Shown piece after piece: positions 28,344 through 37,904 of a stretch of DNA of 64,000 nt. Positions within the stretch are counted from its first letter, which is position 1; every line of letters begins with the position of its first letter. The stretch comes from Pseudomonadota bacterium (GTDB lineage Bacteria > Pseudomonadota > Gammaproteobacteria > Steroidobacterales > Steroidobacteraceae), in assembly GCA_016713725.1 (NCBI GenBank), contig JADJOO010000006.1:1-64000 (forward strand), given 5' to 3'. Below the pieces are notes generated by a model. That model did not search any database. It had not been told where the DNA came from and saw only the letters and a program-made list of their open reading frames with translations. A program made the position numbers and the translations under genes.

Positions 28344-30596
28344 TCAGAACTGGTATCCGAACTCGACGCCGATCACGCGCGGCATGAGGTGCCAGGCCCG
28401 GTTGCCGAAGTTCTCGAAGATCAGCGCGTCTTCGTTGGTCAGATTCGTGCCGTACAAGGCGGCCGTGATCGGGCCAATTTCCAGTCCCGCCCGGAAATCC
28501 ACCTTGGAGTAGCCGCCTAGTTCGTAGATGTCGTCGATGACGTAGCTGTCGACGTAGGCATAGTCGCCACGCACGAAGCCGGGGTGGCCGAGCAGGTCGA
28601 AGTTGTACTGCAGGCCGACGTTGCCCTGGAACGGCGCGATGGTGAGGTCGTCGCCGTTCTCCTTGCCCAGCGCGGCGGCGTTTTCGGTGTACTCCGCGTC
28701 GATGACGGACACGCCCGCGTTCAGGATCAGCTGGGGCGTGAGGAACAGCGTGCTCTCGACTTCCATGCCCAGCGATTTCGCTTCGCCGGCGTTGACGATC
28801 AGCCCTATGCCGCAGGTCGGAATCCCGGAGGATCCGGGAATCTTCTTCCACGTGATGTGATAGGCGGCTGCGTTGAGCACCCATCGACCGCTCCACAGCG
28901 TGGACTTGCTGCCCAGCTCCAGGGAGTCGAGAGAGTCCGGATCCACGTGGTCGGTATTAATGGGCGTATTGGTGCCGTCGAGGATGCCGTCGTTGTCCAG
29001 GTCGCAGACGGCCGCGATCGGCGGCGTTTGCGGGAACCCCAGCCGGAAGCCCTGCGCCCACTGCGCATACACCATCTGGTCCGGATTGATCGTGTAGGTC
29101 AGATTGGCCTTCGCCGTCGACCCGTCGCGGGAATCCTTCGACAGCGAACCGCTGGCCCCGCCGTTCAGGGCTCCGTGGGTGAAGGTAAACCTCTCACGGT
29201 CGTAGCTGAAATACCGGCCACCGACGGTGAGGCGGAATTTCTCCGCGAAGTCGTAGTAGATCTCGGTGAAGACGGCCTTCTGCTTTACGGTGTCACCCGA
29301 TACGTAGACGTACAGGTCGTTCGGATCGGTGCCGAAGCCGAAGCAGCAGGTCGAGGGATCGGCAATCCACGGGACTTCTGAATCCTCGTTCCAGACGTTC
29401 TTCTGGTAGTAGAGGCCGGCCAGGAAGTTGAACGATCCGTCGAACTTGGACCTGGCGCGCAGTTCCTGCGTATCTGCCTGCGTGTCCGCGTAGCTCAGGG
29501 CTCCGATTGGGAACGGCAGGTCGCGGCTGATGTCGCGCGCTTCGTTTCCGTCGTACTCCACACGGGAGGTGCTGGATATCAGGTCGAATTTCTCGAGCGC
29601 CAGGTTCATCGTCAGGTTGTACATCTGCGTCGAGATGTACCTGCGCTCCTTGCCGTCTTCGGTGCGGCTGCCGAAGCTCATCGGATAGTCCTGGTAGGCC
29701 GGCAGGTGCAGGCTGTCCTCGAACGACCCCGTCTGGTCGATCTCCTGGTCGACGTAGGTCAGCGTCGCGTCGAAGTTCTCGGTGGGCTTCCACAGCAGCG
29801 TGGCGCGACCGCCGGTGTACTGGCTCGCACCACCGTCGTCGCCCGAGATGAGCTCCGCATTCACGGCATCGGCGAATGCCACCCTGGAGGGAATGGTGTT
29901 TCCGACGTAGTCGATGTAGCCCGCATTGTCGTAGGCAAAGCCCACCACGCGCAGGGCCAGCTTGTCCTTGACCAGCGGCAGATTGACGACGCCGGTGGTG
30001 TACTTGCTGTCGCTGCCCGAGTTGTCGACCTGCGAGTAGCCGACCTCGATCCGGCCCGAGAATTCCGACGCGTCAGGCGCGTTCGGGATGTAGCGTATGG
30101 CGCCGCCCATCGAGCCGGCACCGTACAGGGTGCCCTGCGGACCACGCAGCACCTCGATCCGCTCAATGTCCACCAGCTTGACGTCCGGATCGTTCAGGGT
30201 GCCGAGCGCTGTCAGCGGCATCTCGCCGAGATACATGGCCGTACTACGGTCGCCCTCACCCCCGATGCCGCGAATGGCGATACTGTTGTTGCCTGGCGCG
30301 AACTCCGAGTAGGTCACCCCGGGTACGTACTTGATGAAGTCGCTGAGGCTGACCATGCTGCGCTTCTCGATCATGTCTTCGGTCAGTACCGAGATGCTGA
30401 TCGGCACTTCCTGCAGGTTCTGTGTGCGCTTCTGGGCGGTGACGACGATTTCCTCGAGCTTCGGCGCCGACACGGCGGCATCTCGATCCATTCCCTCACC
30501 CGCGCCGGAATCCCCGGCATGTGCGATTGCGGAAACGAGCAGCAGCGTTGCCAGACCACCCATGCCTACAGGCTTGTGCACAATTTCACCCCCCAT
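28344..30596 (-). CDS. TonB-dependent outer-membrane receptor (first)
   Basis: About 750 residues, intact. The signal peptide ends LLLVSAIAHAG, the EEIVVTAQKRTQNLQEVPISISVL motif starts the plug, VERIEVLRGPQGTLYG-like text (IERIEVLRGPQGTLYGAGSMGG) is present, and the barrel ends with ..VIGVEFGYQF, a terminal Phe as expected. The class resembles the iron-complex/uncharacterised receptors expanded in Xanthomonadales and sphingomonads. Repeat copy 3 lies about 190 bases upstream. The second receptor follows immediately, so both are probably co-transcribed and feed the peptidases downstream. Confidence 0.9.
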   Translation of the reverse strand: MGGEIVHKPVGMGGLATLLLVSAIAHAGDSGAGEGMDRDAAVSAPKLEEIVVTAQKRTQNLQEVPISISVLTEDMIEKRSMVSLSDFIKYVPGVTYSEFAPGNNSIAIRGIGGEGDRSTAMYLGEMPLTALGTLNDPDVKLVDIERIEVLRGPQGTLYGAGSMGGAIRYIPNAPDASEFSGRIEVGYSQVDNSGSDSKYTTGVVNLPLVKDKLALRVVGFAYDNAGYIDYVGNTIPSRVAFADAVNAELISGDDGGASQYTGGRATLLWKPTENFDATLTYVDQEIDQTGSFEDSLHLPAYQDYPMSFGSRTEDGKERRYISTQMYNLTMNLALEKFDLISSTSRVEYDGNEARDISRDLPFPIGALSYADTQADTQELRARSKFDGSFNFLAGLYYQKNVWNEDSEVPWIADPSTCCFGFGTDPNDLYVYVSGDTVKQKAVFTEIYYDFAEKFRLTVGGRYFSYDRERFTFTHGALNGGASGSLSKDSRDGSTAKANLTYTINPDQMVYAQWAQGFRLGFPQTPPIAAVCDLDNDGILDGTNTPINTDHVDPDSLDSLELGSKSTLWSGRWVLNAAAYHITWKKIPGSSGIPTCGIGLIVNAGEAKSLGMEVESTLFLTPQLILNAGVSVIDAEYTENAAALGKENGDDLTIAPFQGNVGLQYNFDLLGHPGFVRGDYAYVDSYVIDDIYELGGYSKVDFRAGLEIGPITAALYGTNLTNEDALIFENFGNRAWHLMPRVIGVEFGYQF

Positions 30597-31231
30597 TTTT
30601 GACTGGACCTTTGCGGGCGCCTCAGTTCGGCGCGCCTCTTTGTCACTTTCCCGACGAGTCTCGGAACTCGATGGAAATCTCCAAGCGTCGGCACCGCGCG
30701 GATACCGCTTCCGCTGCGGCAAGCGGAGACGGGTTCGAACAGGTGTCGACGTAGGGATGCTAGAAGTTTCTGCGCTGGGCTCTAGGACACATAAACCGCG
30801 GTTTCAGCCACGCATGCAGGCAGGTAGTGCAGTGCGCCCGCGATTCCTGTCCCGCCGCGGTCGACCGCGGCTGCAGAGCAGATGTAGTGCGCCGTTGAAA
30901 AGAAGACTGGCTTGTCCCCGCGAATGACTGGGACGGTGGCCTTTGTGCTATCAGACCGCGCAGAGCATGTTGCCCTTGTCTGACGGCCGGCGCCTCGCGC
31001 TCAACGTGCTGGGGGACTTTCTTCGCGAGGCGATGTGTACCGGATCTTGACGAGTATCAGGATAGTCCGGCGGTTGTGAATGAGGCTGACCGAGATCGGC
31101 GGCACGCCACTAAGCGCGTGTCCACCGGCCACGGCTCGCTCTAACCGCTCATAGCGGCTTGGCGTATCCCTTGGAGTGCCCTGTAGCGGTATGCAGTGGC
31201 CAGACATGCTCCACTTGAATCGCGAGGTTCG
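30597..31231. other. Intergenic region with repeat copy 3
   Basis: It must carry the promoter of the receptor genes. A minus-strand frame at 31001-31207 has no recognisable product and poor start context. Apart from the repeat at 30784-30822 I see nothing clear. Confidence 0.4.
30784..30822 (-). repeat. Dispersed ~38-bp repeat, copy 3 (diverged)
   Basis: Shares AGGACACA-like text and the core ACCGCGGTTTCAGCCA with copies 1 and 2; here AACCGCGGTTT makes the core a perfect 10-bp palindrome. It lies upstream of the first TonB receptor. Confidence 0.5.
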
Positions 31232-32952
31232 TCATCGCCAGGAGGCGGCCGGTGAACCGATGAAACCGCGCCAGGCGTCGTAGACGTCCGCGATCACGGA
31301 CGCCGTCGTGGGAAATCGACCAGCACCAAGCCCGAAGAGCCTATGCAAGGATCCGTCAGCCATCTCGATCTCGAGGGCATTGCATTCAGCATTGCAGTCG
31401 GCCAGCCAGTCGTCAGTCGTGATCTCTGCGAGGGACACCGTAAGAACCGGCTTTAATGAAGTCCGGCGGAATTCAGCCAGCAGCTTGAGTCTACGACCAG
31501 CACGTCGTGCTACCCGGGCGCGGTTTGGCGTGAGTTCATCGACACCCGAGAACGTGACTCGCGGCGCTTCCTCGCCGAGGACGCAGCGGGCGAGGATCCG
31601 TAACTTTGCGGCCGCATCGGCACCGGAAAGGTCGGAGGCTGGATCCTGTTCGGCGAAGCCTTTCGCCTGCGCGAGCGCCACGGCATCCTCGAGACTTGCG
31701 CCGTTCTCGAGTTCCCCCAGTATGAAATTGCACGTGCCATTGACGACGCCCCGCAGCGATGTGACTGCGTTGTGTTCGTGAGTCCCGAGTTGGACTCGGG
31801 CCACCGCCTCGATCATAGGTACAGCACCGCCAACCGACGCCGAGTACCGCAGGCCGCCACCGCTTCGACTGGCCACCGCTTCAAAGTGCTCCACTGTCGA
31901 GGCGATCAATTCCTTGTTGGCCGTCACCACGATGCGGCCGGCAGCTAGGGCGCCCTCGATCGCGCTAGCCGCAGGCTGATGGCCACCCAGCAATTCGATC
32001 ACCATGTCCGCAGGTTCCGCGATCGCCGCAAAAACGTCTCTGGTCAGCAGCATTGGATCAATTCCCGCAGCGATGTGCTTGGCTGGATGCTGCACGGCAA
32101 TCCGCCGAATCTCGAACAGATCCGGTCGACGTAACAACTCCCGATATACACCCAGACCCACCGTTCCCAGGCCGAGCAGGATAATTTGCAGCGGGCGCCG
32201 AGAGCTTAAGATGGGCAACGGGGCGGTCGACGAGGGCCCGACGGTCGTCGCCCACGGATAGCCCGGTGCCGCCACGCGGACGACCTGTCGTCGCTCCAGC
32301 GCGAACCGCAACGCCTTCGGTTGTATCAGATGGCCGGCGATGGCCTTAGCGTCAGACCAACTGATCCGGTCGAAGCGAAAGGTCGGGGACCGGCGTCAAA
32401 TGGATCTCGGTCATAAATCCCTTGCACGTCCTTCAGAAGAACGCATTCGGCGGAGAGCGTGTTGGCGACGAACAGCGCGCTTTGGTCAGACCCTCCTCTA
32501 CCCAGCAGGACGCAACGACCCTGCGCGTCCTTCGCGAAGAAACCAGGCAGCACGACGACGCTCACAGATTCGAACAATCGAACCAGGATCTCTGGATCCA
32601 GATGAAAAAGGTCGGCTTCGAGGGGCGGTCCGGCCGCGGTGAATTCAATTTCGCGCGGGTCAGCCAACCGAGCCGGTATCCCGTACTTCGCGAGGGCCAT
32701 TGCCATCTGCGAGGCGGCGGACTGCTCGCCGGTGGCTGCCAACGATGCGAGGGCGTGCGGGGCAAGGCACGGACTGTGCTGCTCCGCGTCCCTCATTAGG
32801 CGGTTCGTGACGCCCTCGAACGCCGAAACGACCGCGATGACGTGCCGTCCCCTTCGAAGGTGTCGATAAATCTCGTGTACGGCGTCAGACAGGTGCTCCG
32901 GAGACGGGAGCACGGAACTGCCGAACTTCAAGACGGTGATGTCGGAAACCAT
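31232..32952 (-). CDS. Bifunctional aspartate kinase-homoserine dehydrogenase, compact, frameshifted
   Basis: The first frame from 32952 is an aspartokinase domain (TVLKFGSSVL, VIAVVSAFEGVTNRLM, TGEQSAASQMAMAL, GFFAKDAQGRCVLLGRGGSDQSA, KDVQGIYDRDPF). After about 245 residues, and two indels near 32395 and 32355, the frame continues as homoserine dehydrogenase: QIILLGLGTVGLGVYREL (NAD(P) fold), VVTANKELIA, GLRYSASVGGAVPMIE and GVVNGTCNFILGELENG with its catalytic region. No ACT domains fit between the two, unlike classic ThrA. It supplies homoserine for Thr/Met. Two polypeptides, or a fusion broken by errors, are both possible; I favour the fusion. Confidence 0.75.
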
Positions 32953-33003
32953 TGACGCTAACTCCAAAGTAACGAGGAATAGCGTCGAAGAGCGTTCCTG
33001 CGG

Positions 33004-33043
33004 ACAAACAAAAACCCGCTGCGGCAGGAGCGACAACGGGTTT
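33004..33043 (-). terminator. Attenuator-like intrinsic terminator upstream of aspartate kinase
   Basis: On the minus strand a 10-bp stem (AAACCCGTTG with CAGCGGGTTT, one G-U pair) with a 12-nt loop is followed by TTTTTGTTTG. It lies about 50 bases before the kinase start, where amino-acid biosynthesis genes often have attenuators. I did not find a convincing leader peptide, so it could also end transcription from the DUF6010 gene. Confidence 0.6.
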
Positions 33044-33044
33044 G

Positions 33045-33314
33045 ATGCCACTCGCTTTAGCTGAATTTGTTAAGCGCCCGCAAGCTGAACGTCAAATCGG
33101 CGCTGAAACCATTAGATCGCAGTGCGCAGCAGCGCGTCAACAGTGCGATCAGATCGTGGATTTCGGCCTGTCGAAACGCAAGCACGCGGCTCGTACACCT
33201 GTCGCAAACTCCAATTCTCCGGACTCGATAGAGCCAGCCTTGAAGTTGATCGAAGTGCTTCGGCGCACGTTTGCCAAACATTACCCGCTGCTTCGCATTG
33301 AAAAAATTGGTTAG
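33045..33314 (+). CDS. Possible small hypothetical protein
   Basis: A 89-residue plus-strand frame (MPLALAEFVKRPQAERQIGA... ending LRRTFAKHYPLLRIEKIG) with mixed, lower-GC codons unlike the surrounding GC-rich genes. No family recognised and no clear ribosome-binding site. It is antisense to the presumed leader of the aspartate kinase gene and may be spurious. Confidence 0.25.
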   Translation: MPLALAEFVKRPQAERQIGAETIRSQCAAARQQCDQIVDFGLSKRKHAARTPVANSNSPDSIEPALKLIEVLRRTFAKHYPLLRIEKIG

Positions 33315-33769
33315 AGGAGGTCATGAGCTCGCCATATTGCGAGGAGACCGGCACCTACGATCACGTCAATGACGACGCACCAGGGTACGTACCATGCCGG
33401 AATGACGACGAGTGGAAAGCGCAGCCGGTTGTGGTGTGCAAAATCCCACAGAGCGTGTGCGAAATAGGCGATCGGCAGCCACGTTGGCCATACTAAGAAG
33501 CCGAGAAGAGCAGCAACCGCGAATACTCCGGCAACACAGAACTCCACTAGCTGGTCCCGCGGCGAGCCGTTCATCACCGCAAAGCCAAAGTAGACGCCGG
33601 CAATCAGCGAGATGACAACCGCGGCATAACCGACCGAGCCGGCCGGCGACAGGAAGCCATGCGGGGCCAGCGTCGCTAGCCCCACGGCAATGCCTGTGAG
33701 CACGGGCCGTCGTGGCATGAATGCGGAAGATTGCCTACGCACGTTTTCTTCATTGTGGACAAGCGGCAT
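33311..33769 (-). CDS. DUF6010 family integral membrane protein
   Basis: About 152 residues from the ATG at 33769, which has GGAG 7 bases upstream. Four to five hydrophobic helices contain the conserved-looking GLATLAPHGFLSPAGSVGYAAVV, VMNGSPRDQLVEF and HALWDFAHHNR motifs that I associate with DUF6010. The role is unknown. Codon use is less GC-rich than neighbouring housekeeping genes. The next gene upstream on the same strand is an oxidoreductase about 100 bases away. Confidence 0.65.
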   Translation of the reverse strand: MPLVHNEENVRRQSSAFMPRRPVLTGIAVGLATLAPHGFLSPAGSVGYAAVVISLIAGVYFGFAVMNGSPRDQLVEFCVAGVFAVAALLGFLVWPTWLPIAYFAHALWDFAHHNRLRFPLVVIPAWYVPWCVVIDVIVGAGLLAIWRAHDLL

Positions 33770-33869
33770 GACTCGCTCCAAGAGAAGGGGTGGAACGGTC
33801 GCCTTGTAACTCAGGCGATCTCTCACAAGGTCGCTCGCTCGCATTTCAACCCAACGGCACAAGGCAGCG

Positions 33870-34832
33870 TCAGACCGTAATGACTACTTTCCCTCGCGCA
33901 CATCCGTCCTCGACGTAGCGGACGGCGGCAGCAACCTCGCCCAGTTGGAATCGCTGGTCAATCGTCGGTCTGATTTTCCCTGCTTCGCACAGTACCTTCA
34001 GGATCAGCAGGTCAGCCTGGCTGGGCTTCACTAACACATTTCCTAGCTTCTGACGGCCTATGGACAGCAAGGGTCCAAACAGTAGGGCATCAGTAAGTTG
34101 GCGATTGGAACCACCAGTCATCACATAGGTGCCGTCCGCAGTGAGCGCACGCTTATAGTCCCAAATCGACCGGTCTCCGTTTATCGCCATGATCAGATCG
34201 TATCGTTGCCCGATCGCCGCGAAATCTTTCGTCGTGTAGTCGAGTACGTGATCCGCACCAATCGAGCGCACTGTGTTCACGTTCCGCGTGCTGCACACGG
34301 CAGTCACCTCGACGTCGAACGTCTTTGCGATTTGGACCGCGAATGTCCCGACGCCGCCGGATGCGCCGTTGATCAGCACCCGCCGCACTCGTTCTATCCG
34401 TCCTTTCCGAAGACCTTGAAGCGCCGTGCAGCCAGCAGTCGGTATTGCCGCCGCCTCCTCGAACGATAAGTTGGCTGGCTTCAACGCCAGCGCCTTCTCC
34501 GGTGCAACCGCGAATTCAGCATACGCACCGAAACCGCACCGGGAGAGTTCTCCGAACACTTGGTCGCCCGGACGGAACTGAGTGACCCGCGGGCCGACCG
34601 CTTCGACGCAACCGGCAATGTCGGTGCCGATGATCTTAAATTTCGGTTTGCGAAGCCCGGCGACGAGTCGGAATGGAAGTGGTGTTCCGCGCAGCAAATG
34701 CCAGTCGCCTGCGTTCGCGGATGCTGCCTTAACTCGTACCAAAACGTCGCCGTCACCAACGGTTGGAAGTGGGACTTCCTCCAAGTGCAACACCGCTGGC
34801 GGCCCATAAGTCTCGCGGACGATGGCTTTCAT
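33870..34832 (-). CDS. Medium-chain NAD(P)H-dependent quinone oxidoreductase/alcohol dehydrogenase-like
   Basis: About 320 residues from MKAIVRETYGPPAVLHLEEVPLP. GroES-like domain with DWHLLRG and GTDIAGCVEAVGPRVTQFRPGDQVFGE; the nucleotide fold carries LINGASGGVGTFAVQIAK and GADHVLDYTTKDF. The Cys ligands of zinc ADHs are absent, so it belongs to the zinc-free quinone reductase-like MDR group and reduces quinones or enones with NADPH. Intact. The lower GC of this segment suggests a different origin from neighbours. Confidence 0.85.
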   Translation of the reverse strand: MKAIVRETYGPPAVLHLEEVPLPTVGDGDVLVRVKAASANAGDWHLLRGTPLPFRLVAGLRKPKFKIIGTDIAGCVEAVGPRVTQFRPGDQVFGELSRCGFGAYAEFAVAPEKALALKPANLSFEEAAAIPTAGCTALQGLRKGRIERVRRVLINGASGGVGTFAVQIAKTFDVEVTAVCSTRNVNTVRSIGADHVLDYTTKDFAAIGQRYDLIMAINGDRSIWDYKRALTADGTYVMTGGSNRQLTDALLFGPLLSIGRQKLGNVLVKPSQADLLILKVLCEAGKIRPTIDQRFQLGEVAAAVRYVEDGCARGKVVITV

Positions 34833-34971
34833 TGTGTTAATCGTGCCATGTTGACTTAACAAGGGTCACTGCGGATCTGGCCAACCGAACCGCTTTCACC
34901 GACCGAGCCGATCCTAAGCCTCCCCCTGCCGAATGGTCACGTGCGCGGCGAGTGTCGTTGGCCGCCTCGTG

Positions 34972-37522
34972 CTATTCGCGCCGAAGCGTGAGCGTGCGCT
35001 CGGCAGGACCCGGCAGGAACGGCTGTCGCTCGCCACGTACCCAAGCCTCGTGTCCGGCACGGTAGTATGGCGAGAGCGGGTGCCCGCTCTGGCCTCCGGG
35101 CATGTGGAAGTACGCCCGGTCCTCGTGTCCCGGCGCCACGGCGAAGCGCTCTGACGCGCCGAAGCCTGATCCGTGCACGTGGGGCATGTCGGTGTCGCCG
35201 GCCATCGGCACGCTCGGCATGTCGAGGAAACGCGCCAGCACTGGCACAGCGGGACTCAGCGGATGTTGGATACGGGTGGCGTTCGCGCGCCCCAAGTGCA
35301 GCTAGCGAGGGTGGGATCGGAACACTCGCTCGCGACGGTCCGCAACGACTCGTCGAGCACGTCGAGCAGGAATTCACGCCAGTCCACGAACCGCGGATCG
35401 AGCAGGTGCGCCGGACGTGCGTTCGCAAGCTGCCAAACGGCTTCTTCCAGCTGGCTTGGTACCTGTAGTTGCAGGTTGGGGTGCGCGGCGCGAACCGGAA
35501 GCGTCAGGGCTTCGAACACCCGACGCTCGAGCGTCTTGTGGAATACGCGCACGAGCCGGTAGCCGACCGACGTCTCGCTCGCCCGAGCCTCCCAGCGGAC
35601 CACCTGCTCAAGCATCGCCGCGCGCGCCGGATGCTGCGCGACCGACGCCCGGTCCAGCAGCCCGACCAGCAACGCCTGCCAGCGCTCGAGGAACACTGCG
35701 CGATCGTCGAGCTGGATGCGCAGCATGTCGTCCTCAGTCGTACGCCCCGCGGCGAGCGCGACAGGCCGTCGCGGATCTGCCGCGCGCGTGCGCCACGGTC
35801 CGGTGAACCGTCGCCGATGGCCGCAAGCATGTCACCTCCCACGACCCGGTTGTTCGCCGTCCAGAGCCTACCGCTCGACGGGGCCAGGATACGCGGGTAG
35901 CTCGCAGCGTCGCGCCAGCCTTGCCAGCCTGCGCCGGGCCGGGTCCAGTCCGACGGAACGGTAGCATCGTACGCAGTCCCTCGCAGCGGTAGGCGACCGA
36001 GCAACGTCCATCCGATCAAGCCCTCGACGTCTGCGCAGACGAAGTTCTGGACCGGCGCGCCTATCGCATTCGCGAGCGGCAGCGCTGTCGTGCAATTCGA
36101 GGCCCCTTCCAGCTGCAGCCACTCCAGATTCGTCGCTTCGGGGCGGTGTGCCGTCCACGCCAGTGCGAATTCCCGTCCGTTCCCGGCGACGACGTCGACG
36201 AGCCAGGCTGCGTCGCCTGCATGCTTGCGCGCGGCAGCACCGGGCCCCACTCCGTGAGTTCGATCGACACGACACGTGTCGCGCCGGAACTCGAATGCAG
36301 CGTCTCCTGCACGTGCACGAAATCCGTCCAGCCGCGGGTGCCACGATACTGCCGTCCGTCGGGTGAACGCTCGAGGCGTACGAGGTCGCTCCAGTCGCCG
36401 AAGCTGTTGGTGAAGCCCCAGGCGATTCGGCCGGTACTGCCAGCGACGAATAAAGGCGTCCCGGGCAACGTCACACCCGTCAGGTCGCGTCGCTGGCCGG
36501 GTGCAGCTGCAGCGACGAGCATTCGCATGCGATACCATGTATTCGGCACGCCGAGCCCGGAGGTGCATGTCGTTCGCGACCATCGCGGCACCGGTCTGCG
36601 TGAGGCTGCCCGCGACAGCCCAGCTGTTGCTGCCGATCGCGCGGTTCCCGTGCGTCGTCATACCGGTACCACCGACGGTACCGCGTCCTGCGATCCGCCC
36701 GGCCACTTCGACGTAGCGTCGCAGATCCAGGGATTCCGGCGGCGGCATCGGCGCGGCCACGACTACGTCCCCGTCGACCGGAGCCTCCCACTCGGACGCT
36801 GCGGAATATAGATAGCGGTAGACGTCGGGCGGCAATGCCGCCTGCAGCAGGCCGCGCTGGCGATCGGCGCGTGCCTCGCTGTCGTTCAACCCGAGGTACA
36901 TCGTAAACAATACCAGCAGGCTGTCGCGCGGCTGCCAAGGCTGCGGACGCAGTCGCAGTAGCAGGTACTCGAAAGGGCGCATGCGCAGCGACGCGAGCCC
37001 GGCGTTAACGCCGCTCGCGTACGCTTCGAGCAGTGCGCGTCTCGACGGCGACAGACCGGCCAGAACCTGCGACGCAACTGTAGTGAAACGATGCCGGCGA
37101 CGCCGTGCGTCCACGTCGAGGACAGCGTCGCCGAAGATCTCGGCCAGCCGTCCGGCCGATAGGCGTCGCGCGAGGTCCATCTGGAAGAACCGATCCTGCG
37201 CGTGCGCGAAGCCAGTGGCGTAGGCGACGTCCTCGCGTGTCCGGGCAGTCACGGTGACGACGCCGAGCGCGTCCCGCTCGATGAGCGCATCCGACTCCTC
37301 GAGCCCTGCGGCCGACAGCTCACCCGCAGTCCTGGGCAGGCTGCCTCGAACCGCGAGCCAGGCGCCTGCGACTGCCAGCGCGAACAGCACGACGAGGCTC
37401 AGAAGAACAAGGTTCAGCAGGTGGATGGCGGGATGGTGAATGGTCGCGGTTGGCGGCCTTGTGCTGGTCACTGCGTCACTCGCTCTTTTTTTCGTCCGAT
37501 ACGAACTGATGGCCACTTCCAT
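34972..37522 (-). CDS. Penicillin acylase family (Ntn) amidase, frameshifted
   Basis: Joined frames give an N-terminal anchor or signal helix (LLNLVLLSLVVLFALAVAGAWLAVRG), an alpha subunit (GVVTVTARTREDVAYATGFAHAQDRFFQMDLARRLSAGRLAEIFG), the autocleavage site followed by the N-terminal nucleophile SNSW in GNRAIGSNSWAVAG, LFVAGSTGRIAWGFTNSFGDWSDL, EWLQLEGASN, TANNRVVGG and a late segment (HVHGSGFGASERFAVAPG...). Breaks near 36560, 36225, 35745 and 35300 each need one indel. The family hydrolyses acyl amides such as penicillins or acyl-homoserine lactones. Substrate unknown. The start is approximate. Confidence 0.7.
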
Positions 37523-37904
37523 CCACGGTCCACCAGTCGCGGACCGAAAAAATGCTGTGCGGACATGAATGGTAGTGGGGGTCCGTCCCGTTGCGCCGGA
37601 CATTGAAGCCGCAGTTAGCGCCAGCCGAACACGCCGACACGGCCATGTCGGCGGCGTCAGCCCGGAGGCCTTCGAGAGTGCCTCAAAATGAGGCTCGGAC
37701 CTGTCCTCCTTACCGTGGGAAGTCCACTGTGGGAAGGATGCTTCGGGTGTCCGGTGCGGCAAGTCGGCTAGAAATGAACCTACGACCGCCGTATGGCGCC
37801 TTGATCCCTTCTCCGGCAAGAGCTTTTTCGGGCTGCGTCGAATATGCGCCCGCTCCAGCATGCTGATGCATCTGGTAGGTCCACCGATACGAATCGAGTC
37901 TTGG
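37523..37904. other. Intergenic region without a supported gene
   Basis: It separates the acylase start from the ATPase 3' end. A weak text resembling part of the 38-bp repeat occurs near 37598, but the match is too loose to annotate. No coding signal seen. Confidence 0.35.

Noticed and set aside
31001..31207. Minus-strand 68-residue open frame
   Set aside because: No recognised family, poor start context, and no neighbour that would support a toxin-antitoxin pair.
33042..33075. Integron-like GTTAAGC core site
   Set aside because: No matching RYYYAAC partner at proper distance, no integrase and no cassette array.
33322..33495. Plus-strand frame with AGGAGG before an ATG
   Set aside because: The AGGAGG is the complement of Leu codons at the end of the DUF6010 gene; the 57-residue product shows no family.
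37598..37626. A possible fourth copy of the 38-bp repeat
   Set aside because: Only scattered identity (GGACATTGAAGCCGCAGTT) and no shared flank; could be chance.
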